Source: Solanum dulcamara
Lineage: Eukaryota; Streptophyta; Magnoliopsida; Solanales; Solanaceae
Length of the DNA: 64,000 bases
NCBI RefSeq assembly: GCF_947179165.1
Contig: NC_077240.1
Span: 71,875,501 to 71,939,500, forward strand
Direction of reading: 5' to 3'
The notes beneath the pieces were generated by a model. The model was not told where the DNA came from and did not search any database. It was given only the letters and a program-made list of their open reading frames with translations. Every line of letters begins with the position of its first letter. The first letter of the stretch is position 1. Position numbers and translations under genes: made by a program. Positions 23,065 to 34,905 of the stretch are shown here, piece by piece.

Positions 23065-26000
23065 ATGGCTTCACTGCCACCGGTGAAGCTCCCGTGGCCA
23101 CCGAATATAGATCATCAAACATCACCAGCTAATGACACTCTGAATCTGTAAAATAACACTGCAATTTCAAGTGAAGCTGGTTTGAATCAACAACAATCGA
23201 TCGGTCAACAAAATACTGATGCAATCACTATCTCTGAAGAGGAGCTGATAATTGCACACAAGATCATCAATTTTCAGAAACATGGTTTGATTAGAGTATC
23301 AAGAACTGTGGTAGATGATTCCTTATCTTTTGGACTATATACAGTCCAAAAATTGGATCAAACCATCGCACCATTTGAGAGCACTGATCAGGCGACTCCT
23401 GAGAGAAACATCACAGAGTCGCCGGAGTTGCGCCTTCATATTCGAAGGGGCTCCGACGACTTTCAAGATGGAGGACCCCCTGGGGTTTGTTCCCCACATC
23501 ATGGCGCTCCTACCACCAAAATTTCAACCCAAATGGATGGTGAAATCGTTGGGGACGATGGTACTGGCGAGGTTGCCGGAGCTCAGGCGACATTTTCAGG
23601 TAGAAACCAATGCAAAATGGGGCGTTTCATTGATACAAATACACCCCACCAGCAATTCACAAACACTAGAGAAGGAATTAAATCCTCTCAAATTAGCTCG
23701 AATTTGCCAAATCAACAGGGTCACTGTCAGAGTGTCGGCGCCGGAGCTCCGACGAACCATTTGTCACAAGATCAAATCCAAAATGTCCCTAAGGGCAATG
23801 CGCAACTTCCCATCCACAAGAGGTGTCTCGAATCATCAACAACAAATTCAAATTCAAAAAGTCGTTGAGACACTCGATAAGGTGATATGCACATTTTCAC
23901 TAATAATCAAGCTGAAGAACACACATTGGTTCAAGACCAATATCAACAATATGGTCAATTCAATCAACTAAAGGATGATATGCACACAATTGATAATGCA
24001 AAGTCGATGCATCCTTTTTCCAAAAATAATAAACATGCCTCAGGAACTTCACAGCAATGTAACAGTGCTAATGTTACAGACCTTCAAGGTAAGACCAATC
24101 CTTCCAACTTGATATACTCTGAGACTACCAATTTGAAATCCAGTGGAGTTCTTTTGCAACCTAATGCATATGTAATCCCTAGTAATGCTGTAGGTAACTC
24201 CTTGCAGGGCACTGATCATACCAAAATCAATTTTAAAAGCAGCCCTGAAATTCCTACCAAAATGCCTAACAATTCTATTCCTCAAACTAGCAACCAGCTA
24301 CACACTCAACAGCCCACCACCACCCACAATAGCTTCCCTAAGGTGTTTAGTAATTTTGACATCCAGGTTCAAACTAGCCAACCTAAGGTGCCCACCAGCT
24401 ATGCTAATGTTGGTCCTAGACATGTTGGAACTAAATCAGTCAATACCCAACCTCAACCAAATTCCACTAACCAAAACCCCCAGAAAAATATTTTTCCCAA
24501 CTTAAAGGACCAGGTCCTTTAGCCTGCCCCTTACACTGTAGTTCAGACCTTTGCTGCCAAACTCAAAAATAATCAAGCAAAGAATGAGGCTCCTATTGAA
24601 TTAGCCACCCCTGAATACACAACCAAACAGGGCCTGCCTGTTGTGTTTTTTGAAAAAGAAGACTTTATGCACAAACTAGCTCAAAGATGCAAATACACCT
24701 TGATTGGCAAATTTACCCACACCATGCCAAAGATAGAGTTGATAAGAAGGAGCTTTATCATTCAAACTCAGCTCTCAGGAGTTGTAAAAATTGCTTATTT
24801 CAATGCTAGACATATCTACATTGACTTGGACAATGAGTTGGATTACAATACTGTCTGGACCAAATAGAGAATGACAATAGAGGGCCAACTCATGAGGATT
24901 CAGACATGGACACCTACTTTTAAACCTGATGAAGAAACCCCAATAGTGCCAATCTGGGTAGCCTTACCAGAACTACCTTGGCATTGTTATAACATGGAGT
25001 TCACCACTACCCTGCTTGCCTCTATAGGGAAGGTACTTTATCTAGACACTGCTTCCATACAAAAAACAAGGGGAAGCATAGCCAAGGTGAGACTTCAAGT
25101 GAACCTCACCAATAAAAGACCTCCCCATGTTTGGTTGGGATATGACAAAACTGATAAAACTCTAAGGAGGTGGCAAGCTATTTTATATGAAAATATACCT
25201 GATTACTGCATGTATTGAAAACATCAGGGTCACTTGATACATGTTTGTAATATTCAAAGAAGGGATGAAGAACAAAAAAAAAAAAGAAGAAGAAACAACA
25301 AAAATGAACAAAAATAAGGAGGGCATGCTAACCAAGGATCATGATGACACAAATATCAATATATCTGTAAAAGATGCTCCTGCTCAGCCACAACAAACAC
25401 TTGACAATGCAAAAGAACTATTGTGGCAAGTTCAGAGGAAGAAACAGTCTAAGGGACAAAACAAGCCCCAACAAACAAATGTGATCAGCTCTATTCAACC
25501 ACAACAGAACAGGGGAGTTGATAAACCTCAGCAAAACATCACAGGTCCAGGTAAGCCCTCTACTCCTATTTATACTTCCAATAATTATGTTGATCTTGTT
25601 ACCCAGGATCAAACCAATAACTAAGATACAGGAGACCCAAGTAACCAAAGGAATTCCACTTTGAAGAATTCAGCAAAAATGCAGGAAAACACCATAATTC
25701 AACAACAAGGTACTACTCAAGGGAGCAATGTAACAAGGAATGCAGGTATTGACTTATTACTTCCCATACCCCTTACACCCCCACATCATATCTCTGCTGC
25801 TGTTGGCTGTGTAGTTGATGGAGGAATGGTTGGAGGAGTAATGGAGAACCCCACTAATCTGCAGGATGGGGAACCCAAAGAGAGGGGGATCTTGTCTCAT
25901 GTTCTGCATGAGAATATCACTGACCTTAGGAGTGACCTTACAGCCCCTGCTACCCCTGCACACAAGGCTCAAAATGACATACCAAATACTGAATCCATCA

Positions 26001-26485
26001 GAAGAGATCCCCCTACTGATGATTCTACCATGCAAAACATTTTAGGCTCTATGGCCAAGGATTTGGGATCCATTGCAAGCAGTAGTGGCAAAGACTCTAA
26101 TGCTAAAAAAAACAAGTTAAGCAAGAAAAGAAGAGAGGCCATCAAAAAGAAAACAAACCTTTCTGAGAAATGCCAAACTCCTTTAACTGACAGTGTTGCA
26201 ATGCAGCAAAGTGAACAGGGATGTCAACAATTTGTACTTGATGATAATCAGGTGGGTATAGATATCACCCCTTTTCAAACTCCAGAGGTAGCTACAGATC
26301 ACTTCACCTTCAACACCAATATACAGGACCCTATTGATGAGTATGTTGTATGTGATTCAAAAAATGAAGAAGATAATAATTATCAGCCCTTGCATGATCA
26401 GGAGGAAGATGATATTATAAGTGAGCATTTAATCAAAACCATCAACCCCTCTTCTGAGAATATATATGAGGAAGACATCCAATAG
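23065..26485 (+). pseudogene. LINE ORF1 (nucleic-acid-binding protein), broken
   Basis: The ATG at 23065 opens a frame of about 1140 codons if breaks are ignored. The first about 500 codons are Q/N/S/T-rich and low complexity. Around 24640-25200 is a DUF4283-like domain (KLAQRCKYTLIGKF, WVALPELPWHCYNMEF). A CCHC knuckle follows at 25207-25248, where the second zinc-ligand Cys codon is the stop TGA at 25216. In-frame stops lie at 23149, 23866, 23878, 24520, 24865 and 25216. At the A12 run (25274-25285) the frame shifts and continues to 26485 with lysine-rich and acidic stretches. L1-type ORF1 proteins bind the RNA and form the ribonucleoprotein. Start choice rests on position only. Confidence 0.82.
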
Positions 26486-26616
26486 GTGGCTAGTTCACAT
26501 GGTCTATCTCGTAGAGGGATACATAGGACCAGATTTAACAACAAGGCAAAAATTTCTACAAAACCTGCCCCCATAGGCAGACCAAGTACCAGGTCCCATA
26601 CTTCAAAAATTTCTCA

Positions 26617-29600
26617 ATGATTAGTACCCTTAGCTGGAATGTAAGGGGTATTAATACCCAAGGAGCCATGGATAGAATAAAACTTCTCAAAAATATCCAT
26701 CAAATTTCTCTTATAGCTCTAATGGAACCTTTTTCTGATAACTCTCAGTTACAATACTTCAGAAACCAGCTCAATATGGACCATGCCATCCACAATCCCA
26801 ATGGTAAGATTTGGATTTTCTGGACCAGAGATGTGAATTGCAAGATTTTGGAGAATGATGAGCAACTAATCACTTGTGAGCTCAATCATGCCATGATCCC
26901 AAATCAATTCATCACTACCTTTGTCTATGCTAAATGTAAAGATCATCTCAGAAGACCTTTATGGGATAGCCTTCTACAGCAGTCTACTACATCCAATCCA
27001 TAGTGCACTATAGGCGATTTTAATGTTATTGTAGATCCTGAAGAAAAATTAAGGGGTGTCCCCTATAATATGAGAAAGAGTTTTGAGTTCATTAGCATTA
27101 TTGAGGCTTCAGGTCTTCAAGACCTTGGTTTCTCAGGTCAGAAATACACCTGGTCCAACCTGAGGGGTATCAACTTTAGAATTTGGAAGAGACTTGATAG
27201 AGGGATGGTTAATGATAACTGGCTAGAGACCGTGCCCCATACCAGCATTACTTATCTTCCTTCTGTGGGTTCTGATCACTGCCCCTTGCTCTTGGAAATG
27301 ATTGACCAACAACACAACCCCATCAAGTATTTCAAATTCCTGAACTGCTGGCCTGAGCAACCTTTTTTCATGGATACTGTCAAGAATTGCTGGAGCAGAC
27401 CTTCTGAAGGAAATCCAATGTGGAGTTTTCATCAGAAAATAAAAAGACTTACTGCTACTCTTAGCTGCTGGTCAAGAAATCAATTTGGAGACATCTATGC
27501 TAAAGTTAAAGAATATGAGGAGAAGTCTAGACAAGCTAAAGAGAATCTGATCAGTATAAACTCCAATGAAAATAGGTCTCAACTGCATGCTATCAATGCT
27601 GAGTACATTAGATACATGAAGATAGAGGATTCTATCCTCAGACAAAAGTCTCAACTTCACTGGTTCAAAGAAGGTGACATGAACTCTAGCTACTTTCATG
27701 CTCTCATCATAGGCAGGAGAAGAAATCTTTACATCCACAGGATCCAAAATGAAGAAGGCTCTTGGGTGCAAGGTGATAAAGTGATAGCTGATGATGCTTG
27801 TGAATATTTCCAACAAATATTTATTGGAAAGGAGGAGCACATCCAACATCAGACACTCCATTGCATCCCTACAATGGTGACTGACAAAGACAATGAAGAT
27901 TTACAAGCCATGCCTACTATGGAAGAAGTGAAAACTGCTGTTTTTACTATGAATCCTCACTCTGCTGCTGGCCTTGATGGGATGAATGGAACTTTCTTTC
28001 AGGTGTGCTGGGACATCATCAAAGAAGACCTCCTTAGAGTGATCAGATCCTTCTTTTGTGGACAAACTATGCCTAAATATTTCACCCATACTTGTTTGGT
28101 TCTACTCCCAAAAGTAAACCATCCTACAAAAATCTCTGAGTTCAGACCCATAAGCCTTAGCAACTTCACTAACAAAATTATTTCCAAACTCCTCTACCTA
28201 AGACTTGCTCCTACTCTCCCCAACCTCATTTCCTTGAACCAATCTGGCTTTGTCAAGAATAGAAACATCTCTGAAAATATAATGCTTGCCCAGGAAATAA
28301 TCCACCAGATCAAAAAACCAAATATTGGAGGCAATGTTATGATAAAACTTGACATGACCAAGGCATATGATAAGGTCTCTTGGAATTACACTTGTCTTGT
28401 GATGAGAAGAATGGGGTTTAAAGAAACTTTCATTGACATGGTTTGGAGAATCATGGCTAATAACTGGTACTCTGTTATAGTCAATGGTTCAAGACATGGT
28501 TTCTTTCACTCCATAAGGGGTCTCAAACAAGGTGATCCTCTCTCCCCTGCTTTATTTGTCCTAGGTGCTGAAGTGCTGTCCAGACTACTGAATAATCTTC
28601 ATCAGCATCCCCAATTCCATAGTTTCTCTATGGCAAAAAAGGGACCTTAGATTAATCATCTGAGTTTTGCAGATGATATCATCATCTTTACTTCTGGAAG
28701 AAGGAACACCTTAGCTCTCATTATGGAAACATTAACTACCTATGAAAGAGTTTCTGGACAATTGATTAACAAGCAAAAAAGTCATTTCATGGTTCCCTCC
28801 AATGCTTTCAAGTCTACTGTACTTAGAATCAAGAGTATCACTGGTTTCAACAAAAAGAGTAGTCCTATAACATACTTGGGATGTCCTATTTATATTGGTA
28901 GGCAAAGAGTTATTTACTACTCTGATCTTATTGCAAAAGTTGTAAGCAGGATCACTGGTTGGCATGCTAAAATCCTGAGCTATGGGGGTAGAGCTATTCT
29001 TGTGAAGCATGTTATTCAAGCCATGCCAATACATTTGCTTTCAGCCAGCATCCCTCCCTCAACCATCATCAAGCAGATTCAGAGCATCACTGCTAACTTC
29101 TTCTGGGGATGGAAAAATGACAAGAGGAAGTACCACAGAGGAAGTACCACTGGTCCTCATGGAAGAACCTTAGCTATCCTTATGATGAAGGGGGCATAGG
29201 GTTTAGAAAAATCACTGATGTGGTTAAATCTTTTCAATACAAGTAGTGGTGGACCCTTAGAACCAAGAACACCTTGTGGGGAGAATTCCTTAAATCCAAA
29301 TACTGTCAGAGGGCCAATATTATTACAAAAAAGTGGGACACTGGTCAGTCCTTAATTTAGAAGCACCTCATGAACAACAAACACAACAGTGAGCCTCACA
29401 TTCAGTGGCAAATTAAGTCTGGCTCTTGACTTTTTTAGTGGGACAACTGGCTAGGTGTTGGCCCTTTAGCTTACTTTTCTGCTAACAGCTGTAGGTTTAA
29501 CCACACCTAAGTTTCAGCTTTTCTAACTAATGGCCAATGGAATGTTGATCTCATTATCCAAAAAGCCCCTCCTCAGTTTGTTCCTAACATTTTAGCAACT

Positions 29601-30763
29601 CAATTCAGCTACCATCCTCTAAAATAGGACCATCCATGCTGGATTCCTAATTCCAATGGGGAGTTCAGTTGTTCTTCTGCCTGGGAGATCATTAGAGACA
29701 AGAGGACAAATACTATGCTGAATGCATGTACTTGGCACCAACTAATACCTTTCAAATACTCCTTTCTTGTTTGGAGAGCTCTAAGAAGGAAATTACCTAC
29801 CAATGAGAAAATAACCAGCTTTGGCAAAGCCCCCTCTCAGTGCCATTGTTGTGATAGACCTGTCCAAGACACCATAGATCATACCTTTTTTGCAGGAACC
29901 TTTGCCAAGAATACTTAGAGGGTGTTTGCTGATTCTTTGGGCATAAAAAAGGATTACACACCTCTTAGAAATATGCTTATGAGATGGTGGACATCTAAAT
30001 ACAAGAATGAAGCACATAATCTCCTATTACAAGCAATCCCTGTCTTCATTTGTTGGAACTTATGGAAGAATAGATGTGCTTCCAAATATAGAGGGAAGAA
30101 ATATAACCTTTCAAGAGTCAAATTTTCTGTCTACAAAGATATCTCTAACTTGCTCATCATAGCTTTTTCTTATATTGAATGGCTAAATAACTGGAAGGAC
30201 CTAGTCATTTTAGTGGAACAATGCTACCATGACACCAAAATTACCCCTGTATGCTGGATCAAACCAGGTGATCACATGGTAAAGCTAAATACATATGGTA
30301 GTGCCCTTAACAACCCAGGCAACATTGGTGGAGGAGGAATACTTAGAAATACTCATAGTGACCTTATCTTTGCCTATGTAGTTCCATTGGGGGAAGGAAC
30401 TATAACCAAGTAGAAATCACGGATGCTATCTTTGGTCTATCTTGGTGTATTCATCTTGGTTATTTACAGGTAGAGTTAGAGGTAGATTCTCAACTCTTAA
30501 TCAGGTGGTTACAACAAGAAGCAAAACCCCCTTGGTCAATAAAGGAGCTGCTGGACAATTTAAACAACATCATCAACCAATTCCAAACTTTCAGCTGTAA
30601 ACACATCCTTAGAGAAGCAAACTACACAACTGAAGTCTTATCCAAACACAACCACAAATGCAAATCCCCTGAACTCTATTTCACTGTGCATTATCTCCCC
30701 AAACAAGCTAAGGCATACCTTAAGATGGACAAGCTGGAAATGCCTTCTTTCAGAAGAAAATAA
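26617..30763 (+). pseudogene. LINE ORF2 (endonuclease, RT, zf-RVT, RNase H), broken
   Basis: About 1380 codons. The endonuclease begins MISTLSWNVRGINTQG and keeps GDFNVI and GSDHCPLL. A stop at 27001-27003 precedes GDFN. RT has HSAAGLDGMNG, FRPISLSN, KLDMTKAYDKVSW, LKQGDPLSPALF and, after a stop at 28648, SFADDIIIF with both catalytic aspartates. A 14-bp tandem duplication (29123-29136/29137-29150) shifts the frame. The new frame continues with about seven stops through zf-RVT (PSQCHCCDRPVQDTIDHTFF, near 29840) to RNase H. There the first catalytic position is Tyr (LNTYGSA, codon 30294). A one-base loss near 30403 shifts again to the end at 30763 (IVE-type EVDSQLL; REANYTTEVLSK). Confidence 0.92.
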
Positions 30764-32236
30764 CTCAGGAGAATCAAGAAACCTCCCTAACTCATTCCAT
30801 TTTGGTTCTAACTCAAACTTCAACATGGTTTTTGTCTATGCATAGCTATAAATACCTTGAAGATCTCACAGTTAGAACTCCTGGCAAAAGGAAAATCTCC
30901 CTTCTTTATTACTATCTTTATTATTTTCTTAGAATAACCAGTCTAACTTTAGAGGTAAGGAGTAAAGTAGTTTGTATTTTGTCTTCTCTTCCTTCTTGGC
31001 TTAACAGGTATAGGAATCTTGATTGGAAGCCCAAGCTGGTTTCCTTGCAACACACATGGGACACATTCAAGTTCTTGTTTTTTTTTGTTTTTGTTTGCTG
31101 GTCTGTGCAGATACATCACATTACACATCCTAGAATTTTCTACATCAGTAACAACAAGAGGAGCCACAAGGGAAGTGCTTCTTTTGGGGTGACAGAATTG
31201 TTTCCAGAGTTTGCCTTTTGTTTTTGTTTCTGTGCAGGTTACAAACTACAGTAGGAATAACATTCCAGCCTCTTCTAAGATTACAGCAGTTACAACAATC
31301 CAAAAGCATTCATCAGGAACACCTCTCAACAACTCCTACCAACCTGAAATTGCACCTCTTGAGCCATCTGTGTTTGTCTGTTTATCAGTACAGATTCACA
31401 ACACACTCCAGCTGTGATAATTGGAACAACTTGCAGACATGCAGCTCTACAGATTCAGCAAGATCCCAAGATTAAAAAAAGAGGAGTTGTTCCTTGCAAT
31501 AAGATTGTCAAAACTAAGGAGAAGCAGATGCCAGAAACAAACCTCAGCAGCAGCCATCAGCCCTCAACAACATGCATCATGCAACATCCAAAATCCTCCA
31601 AATTTTGCAGGATATTATCATCCCCAAAGATGGTTGAGCCCAAGAAATTTCAGCTCGAATGAATAACCGGAGACGTTAGTCGAGCGACATTAAAGTTGCA
31701 GGCAGAACAGTAAATCTCAAGAGGAGCAATAGTATACATCATCAGAAATGCTCCAAATTTTGCAAGAATATAGCAACTACAACAATTGTAGAGCCCAAGA
31801 AATTTCAGCCCGAACGGAGAATCGGAGACGTTAGTTGAGCGACCTTGAAAAAGATAGCCGATTGTTATGGAACCCCTTGGTTTCTTCTTCTTTGGCAAAA
31901 TCCGAATTTTAACAACTTTCAACAACTTGTATGTTAGCTATTATATGGACCCAAGAATGTAAAGCCCGAATGGATTCTTGGAAACGTTAGTCGAGCATCA
32001 CAAAAGATATGACCGATCTCGACCCATGCAAAGGAAATTGGGTATACTTGATTTTCTTCAATTTAGCTAGGTTCTGTACCTTAGTTGAATAGAACTAGTT
32101 TCCTATACTTGATCTTCCTAGTCGAGAGGAGTCCTCTCATTACATATCTTCCATTTTATTTTTAGAGGTAAGGCTTTTCACGTCCCCCTCCTTGTACTCG
32201 TCAGTTTACTTTTATATATATAAGATGAAAAACAAA
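30764..32236 (+). repeat. LINE 3' UTR with tandem repeats
   Basis: This is a non-coding 1.47-kb stretch. The clearest array has anchors GAGCCCAAGAAATTTCAG at 31635 and 31791, and a diverged GACCCAAGAATGTAAAG at 31948 (spacing 156 and 157). Each is followed about 35 bases later by GACGTTAGT-like and GAGCG-like phrases. CTCCAAATTTTGCA, 39-40 bases before the first two anchors, also repeats. Looser TTTGTTT...CTGTGCAG phrases occur at about 31090 and 31215. Short ORFs here shift frame between units and are not supported as genes. Confidence 0.85.
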
Positions 32237-32250
32237 ATAGTATCCGGCTA
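32237..32250. repeat. 14-bp TSD of the LINE (right copy)
   Basis: It is identical to 22944-22957. G2 pol resumes immediately after it on the minus strand. Confidence 0.95.
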
Positions 32251-33060
32251 AGCCCAAAAAGCTTCTAATGTCTGAAGGAGATAATTGTCTAGGCCAATTC
32301 TTAACCGCCTCCATTTTCTTTGGATCTATTTTAATCCCATCACCAGATAACATATGGCCAAGAAATGCAACTTCCCTTAGCCAAAATTCACACTTGATAA
32401 ATTTAGAAAATAATTTCTTTTCTCTCTATGTTTGCAATACAATCCTCAAGTGACCCATATGATCTTCCTCATTTCGATAATAAATCAAGATGTCATCACT
32501 GAACACTACTACAAAAATGTCTAAGTATGGCTTGAAAATACGATTCATCAAATCCATGAATATAGAGAGAGCATTAGTCAAGCCAAATGACATTACTACA
32601 AATTCAAAATGACCACACCTTGTCTAGAAAGTCGTTTTGGGAATATCACACTCCCTTACCCTCAATTGGTGATAACTGGAATAGAGGTCAATCTTAGAAA
32701 AGTAGCTTTCTTCTTGTAATTATCAAAAAAGTCATATATCCTTGGAATTGGATACTTGTTCTTTATGGTGAACTTATTCAATTGTCGGTATTCTATACAT
32801 ATTTGGAGTGACCCATCTTTCTTTCTAACAAATAACACGGGAGCACCCCATGGTAAAATGCTCGGTCTTATAAAACCCTTATCCAACAAATCCTTCAATT
32901 TCTCTTTCAACTCCTTAAGTTCCGCTGGATCCATACAGTAAGGAGGAATTGATATAGGTTGGGTATGAGGAAGGAGATCTATGCCAAAGTCAATTTCTCT
33001 TTTGGGAGGAATACCGGGCAAATCATCGGGAGACATATCAAAAAACTTATTAACTATCGG
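32251..33060 (-). pseudogene. G2 reverse transcriptase, N-terminal and palm part
   Basis: Minus-strand reading from 33036: [40 protein letters not shown] and [20 protein letters not shown], then after stops [19 protein letters not shown]. The catalytic segment [10 protein letters not shown] has its DD at 32492-32497. It continues to FLGH...GDGIKIDPKK and ends at the LINE. Breaks: a frame change near 32690 and a stop near 32635. The order matches the Tekay/Del RT. Confidence 0.88.
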
Positions 33061-33642
33061 GACCGACTCAAGAGTAGGAGTTTTGGAATCAACGTCCCTA
33101 ACTCATACAATATGATAAATACACCCCTTGGAAATCATTTTCCGGGCCTTAATACATGAGATGAATCGATCCTTAACCACCAAATCATTATTCAAGAATA
33201 GGCTCCTCAGGAAGGTGAAACTTAACCACACGAGTCCTACAACATATGAATGCATAAGTGGCATGTAACCAATCCATGCCAAGGATGATATCAAAATCAC
33301 TCATGTCAAGTTCAAAAATATAATATGGAATAACTCTATGCAAGACCCATATGGGATAATTTTTATAAGATCTTTTGGCTAATACCGAATAACCAATATG
33401 AGTATAGACTGAAAAGGTTCTAATAACACTTTGGGGCACACATCTAATCGCTTAGCAATGTAAGGAGTAACAAGAGACAAGTTGTCACCCGGATCAAGCA
33501 ATGCATAAATATCAAAGTTAAAGACCTATAACATACCCTTGACCACATCGAGAGTCTCATCAATATCTTGCCTAGCATGAAGGGCATAGAATCAGTTATT
33601 GCGCTGGCCACCCTTTTGTTGAGCTTGGGCACCTTGTTTCAC
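33061..33642 (-). pseudogene. G2 protease region
   Basis: On the minus strand, an ALLDPGDNLS-like aspartic protease site (about 33485) lies in a broken frame. FSVYTHIGYSVLAKRSYK and ELDMSDFDIILGMDWLHATYAF (33190-33400) follow, the conserved end of retropepsin in this clade. Stops separate the pieces. Confidence 0.8.
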
Positions 33643-34688
33643 TTAGCCTCCTAGAGGATGACATTCTCCACCATTGTTGGAAATATAAGGGCACTCGGAT
33701 TTCTTATGGACTATCTTGCCACATCCATAACAAGCACCAGTTCCTATCAAGCATTTCCCTCTATGATTCTTTCCACTCTTTGCACACTTCGGAAAAGAAG
33801 GGCTACTAGCGTTCACATCTCCTACTCCTTGAGCTTTAGGGTATGGCACCCTATACTTAGAAAACTTCTTCCTTGATATTTGTCCTTATTAAGAGCATCT
33901 ACTACTACCACCGGTCCTAGCATTGGAGAACCCACCTTTTTACCGAGCCCTCTTAGAATCTCTCATCCTTATCTCCTTGAGCTTTTCTCCTTTAATTTGT
34001 TTGCAAAAGTCATGAGCCAAGATATGTTCATCTCCTTAATTAGCATAGCAGTACGACATTCCTTAGAAACCAAGTTGGACACCCCCGATATGAATTGACT
34101 CATTTGGCCATGTGGGTCGGTAACCAATAAAGGAGCATACTTAGATAACTTAGTAAACTTGAGGCCATAGTCCCTCATCCCCATATTGCCTTGTCAAAGA
34201 TTTATGAACTCCAACACTTTAGCCTCTCTTAACTCAAGAGGGAAAAAGTGATCAAGCAAGCAAGTTTGAAAGCTTCCCATATAATAGGACCTTCATACAA
34301 TAGGACTTTCATTGAGTGTACCAAACTTGAGTATCACCCTTAAGTTGGTAAGTCGCCAACTCCGTTTTTTCTTTCTAAGTTACCCCCATAATATTCACTA
34401 TCTTGTATACCTCATCAATGAAATCTTGAGGATCCTCATCCATTTTTGAGCCATAAAACTCCAGAGTATTCATTCGTGCAAAGTCCTTCACCATTGAGGC
34501 CGGAGTAGGAACATTAGAAGAGTCTATAATTCCTTGGTTGGTCACCACTTAGGATAGCATAGTAATGGCATTTCGGAACTTCATATTAGTCACTAGGCCC
34601 GATAGAGGATCATTTTCTTAAGGAACCGGGGGAGCTTGGGCTTCATTAGCATTATTTCCCCTTGGAAATGTGGTCTCCTTGGAGCCAT
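33643..34688 (-). pseudogene. G2 gag with zinc knuckle
   Basis: The minus-strand ATG at 34688 gives MAPRRPHFQG, resembling the start of the G3 gag (MPPRRA). The capsid-like part contains NMGMRDYGLKFTKLSKYAPL and SQFISGVSNLVSKECRTAML. The knuckle CYGCGKIVHKKSEC (33691-33732) keeps C-C-H-C spacing, although Val replaces the usual Gly before His. Several stops interrupt it. Gag packages RNA into the virus-like particle. Confidence 0.82.
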
Positions 34689-34889
34689 TCTTCTATAAAT
34701 TGCAAAGAAAGACCTTTAGGGAAAAGAAGTCTTACGGTAAACTCTATAGCACGACATAGATTATGAAAGAAGTGAGAATTCCTAAAATGTCTCATAACCT
34801 CTTATTCAAAGATGTGGCGCGCTTCACAACCATGAATAAGACTCTATTTGATGCGGCATATTGGAATACCCAGGACACTTGAACCTTTT

Positions 34890-34901
34890 CGTCTGATACT
34901 A
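34890..34901 (-). other. Primer-binding site of G2
   Basis: CGTCTGATACTA is the complement of TAGTATCAGACG, a two-mismatch version of the initiator-Met tRNA site. It lies 4 bases from the 5' LTR start (34906). Confidence 0.75.
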
Positions 34902-34905
34902 AATT

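Larger units (their letters stand above)
22958..32236 (+). mobile_element. Full-length L1-type LINE, 9.28 kb, inserted in G2
   Basis: It is bounded by the 14-bp TSD. Order: a short 5' leader (22958-23064), ORF1 with a DUF4283-like domain and CCHC knuckle, ORF2 with endonuclease, RT, zf-RVT and RNase H, and a 1.47-kb 3' UTR with tandem repeats ending in a short A-rich tail (GATGAAAAACAAA). Both ORFs are broken, but only moderately, so it is the youngest large insertion in this nest. It runs opposite to its Gypsy host. Confidence 0.93.

Noticed and set aside
31579..31995. LINE 3' UTR repeats as a CRISPR array
   Set aside because: Units are 156 bases, diverged, with no short identical repeats and unique spacers, and the context is a plant LINE.
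22944..32250. The LINE region as a host gene with introns
   Set aside because: Endonuclease, RT, zf-RVT and RNase H order plus an exact TSD identify a transposon.
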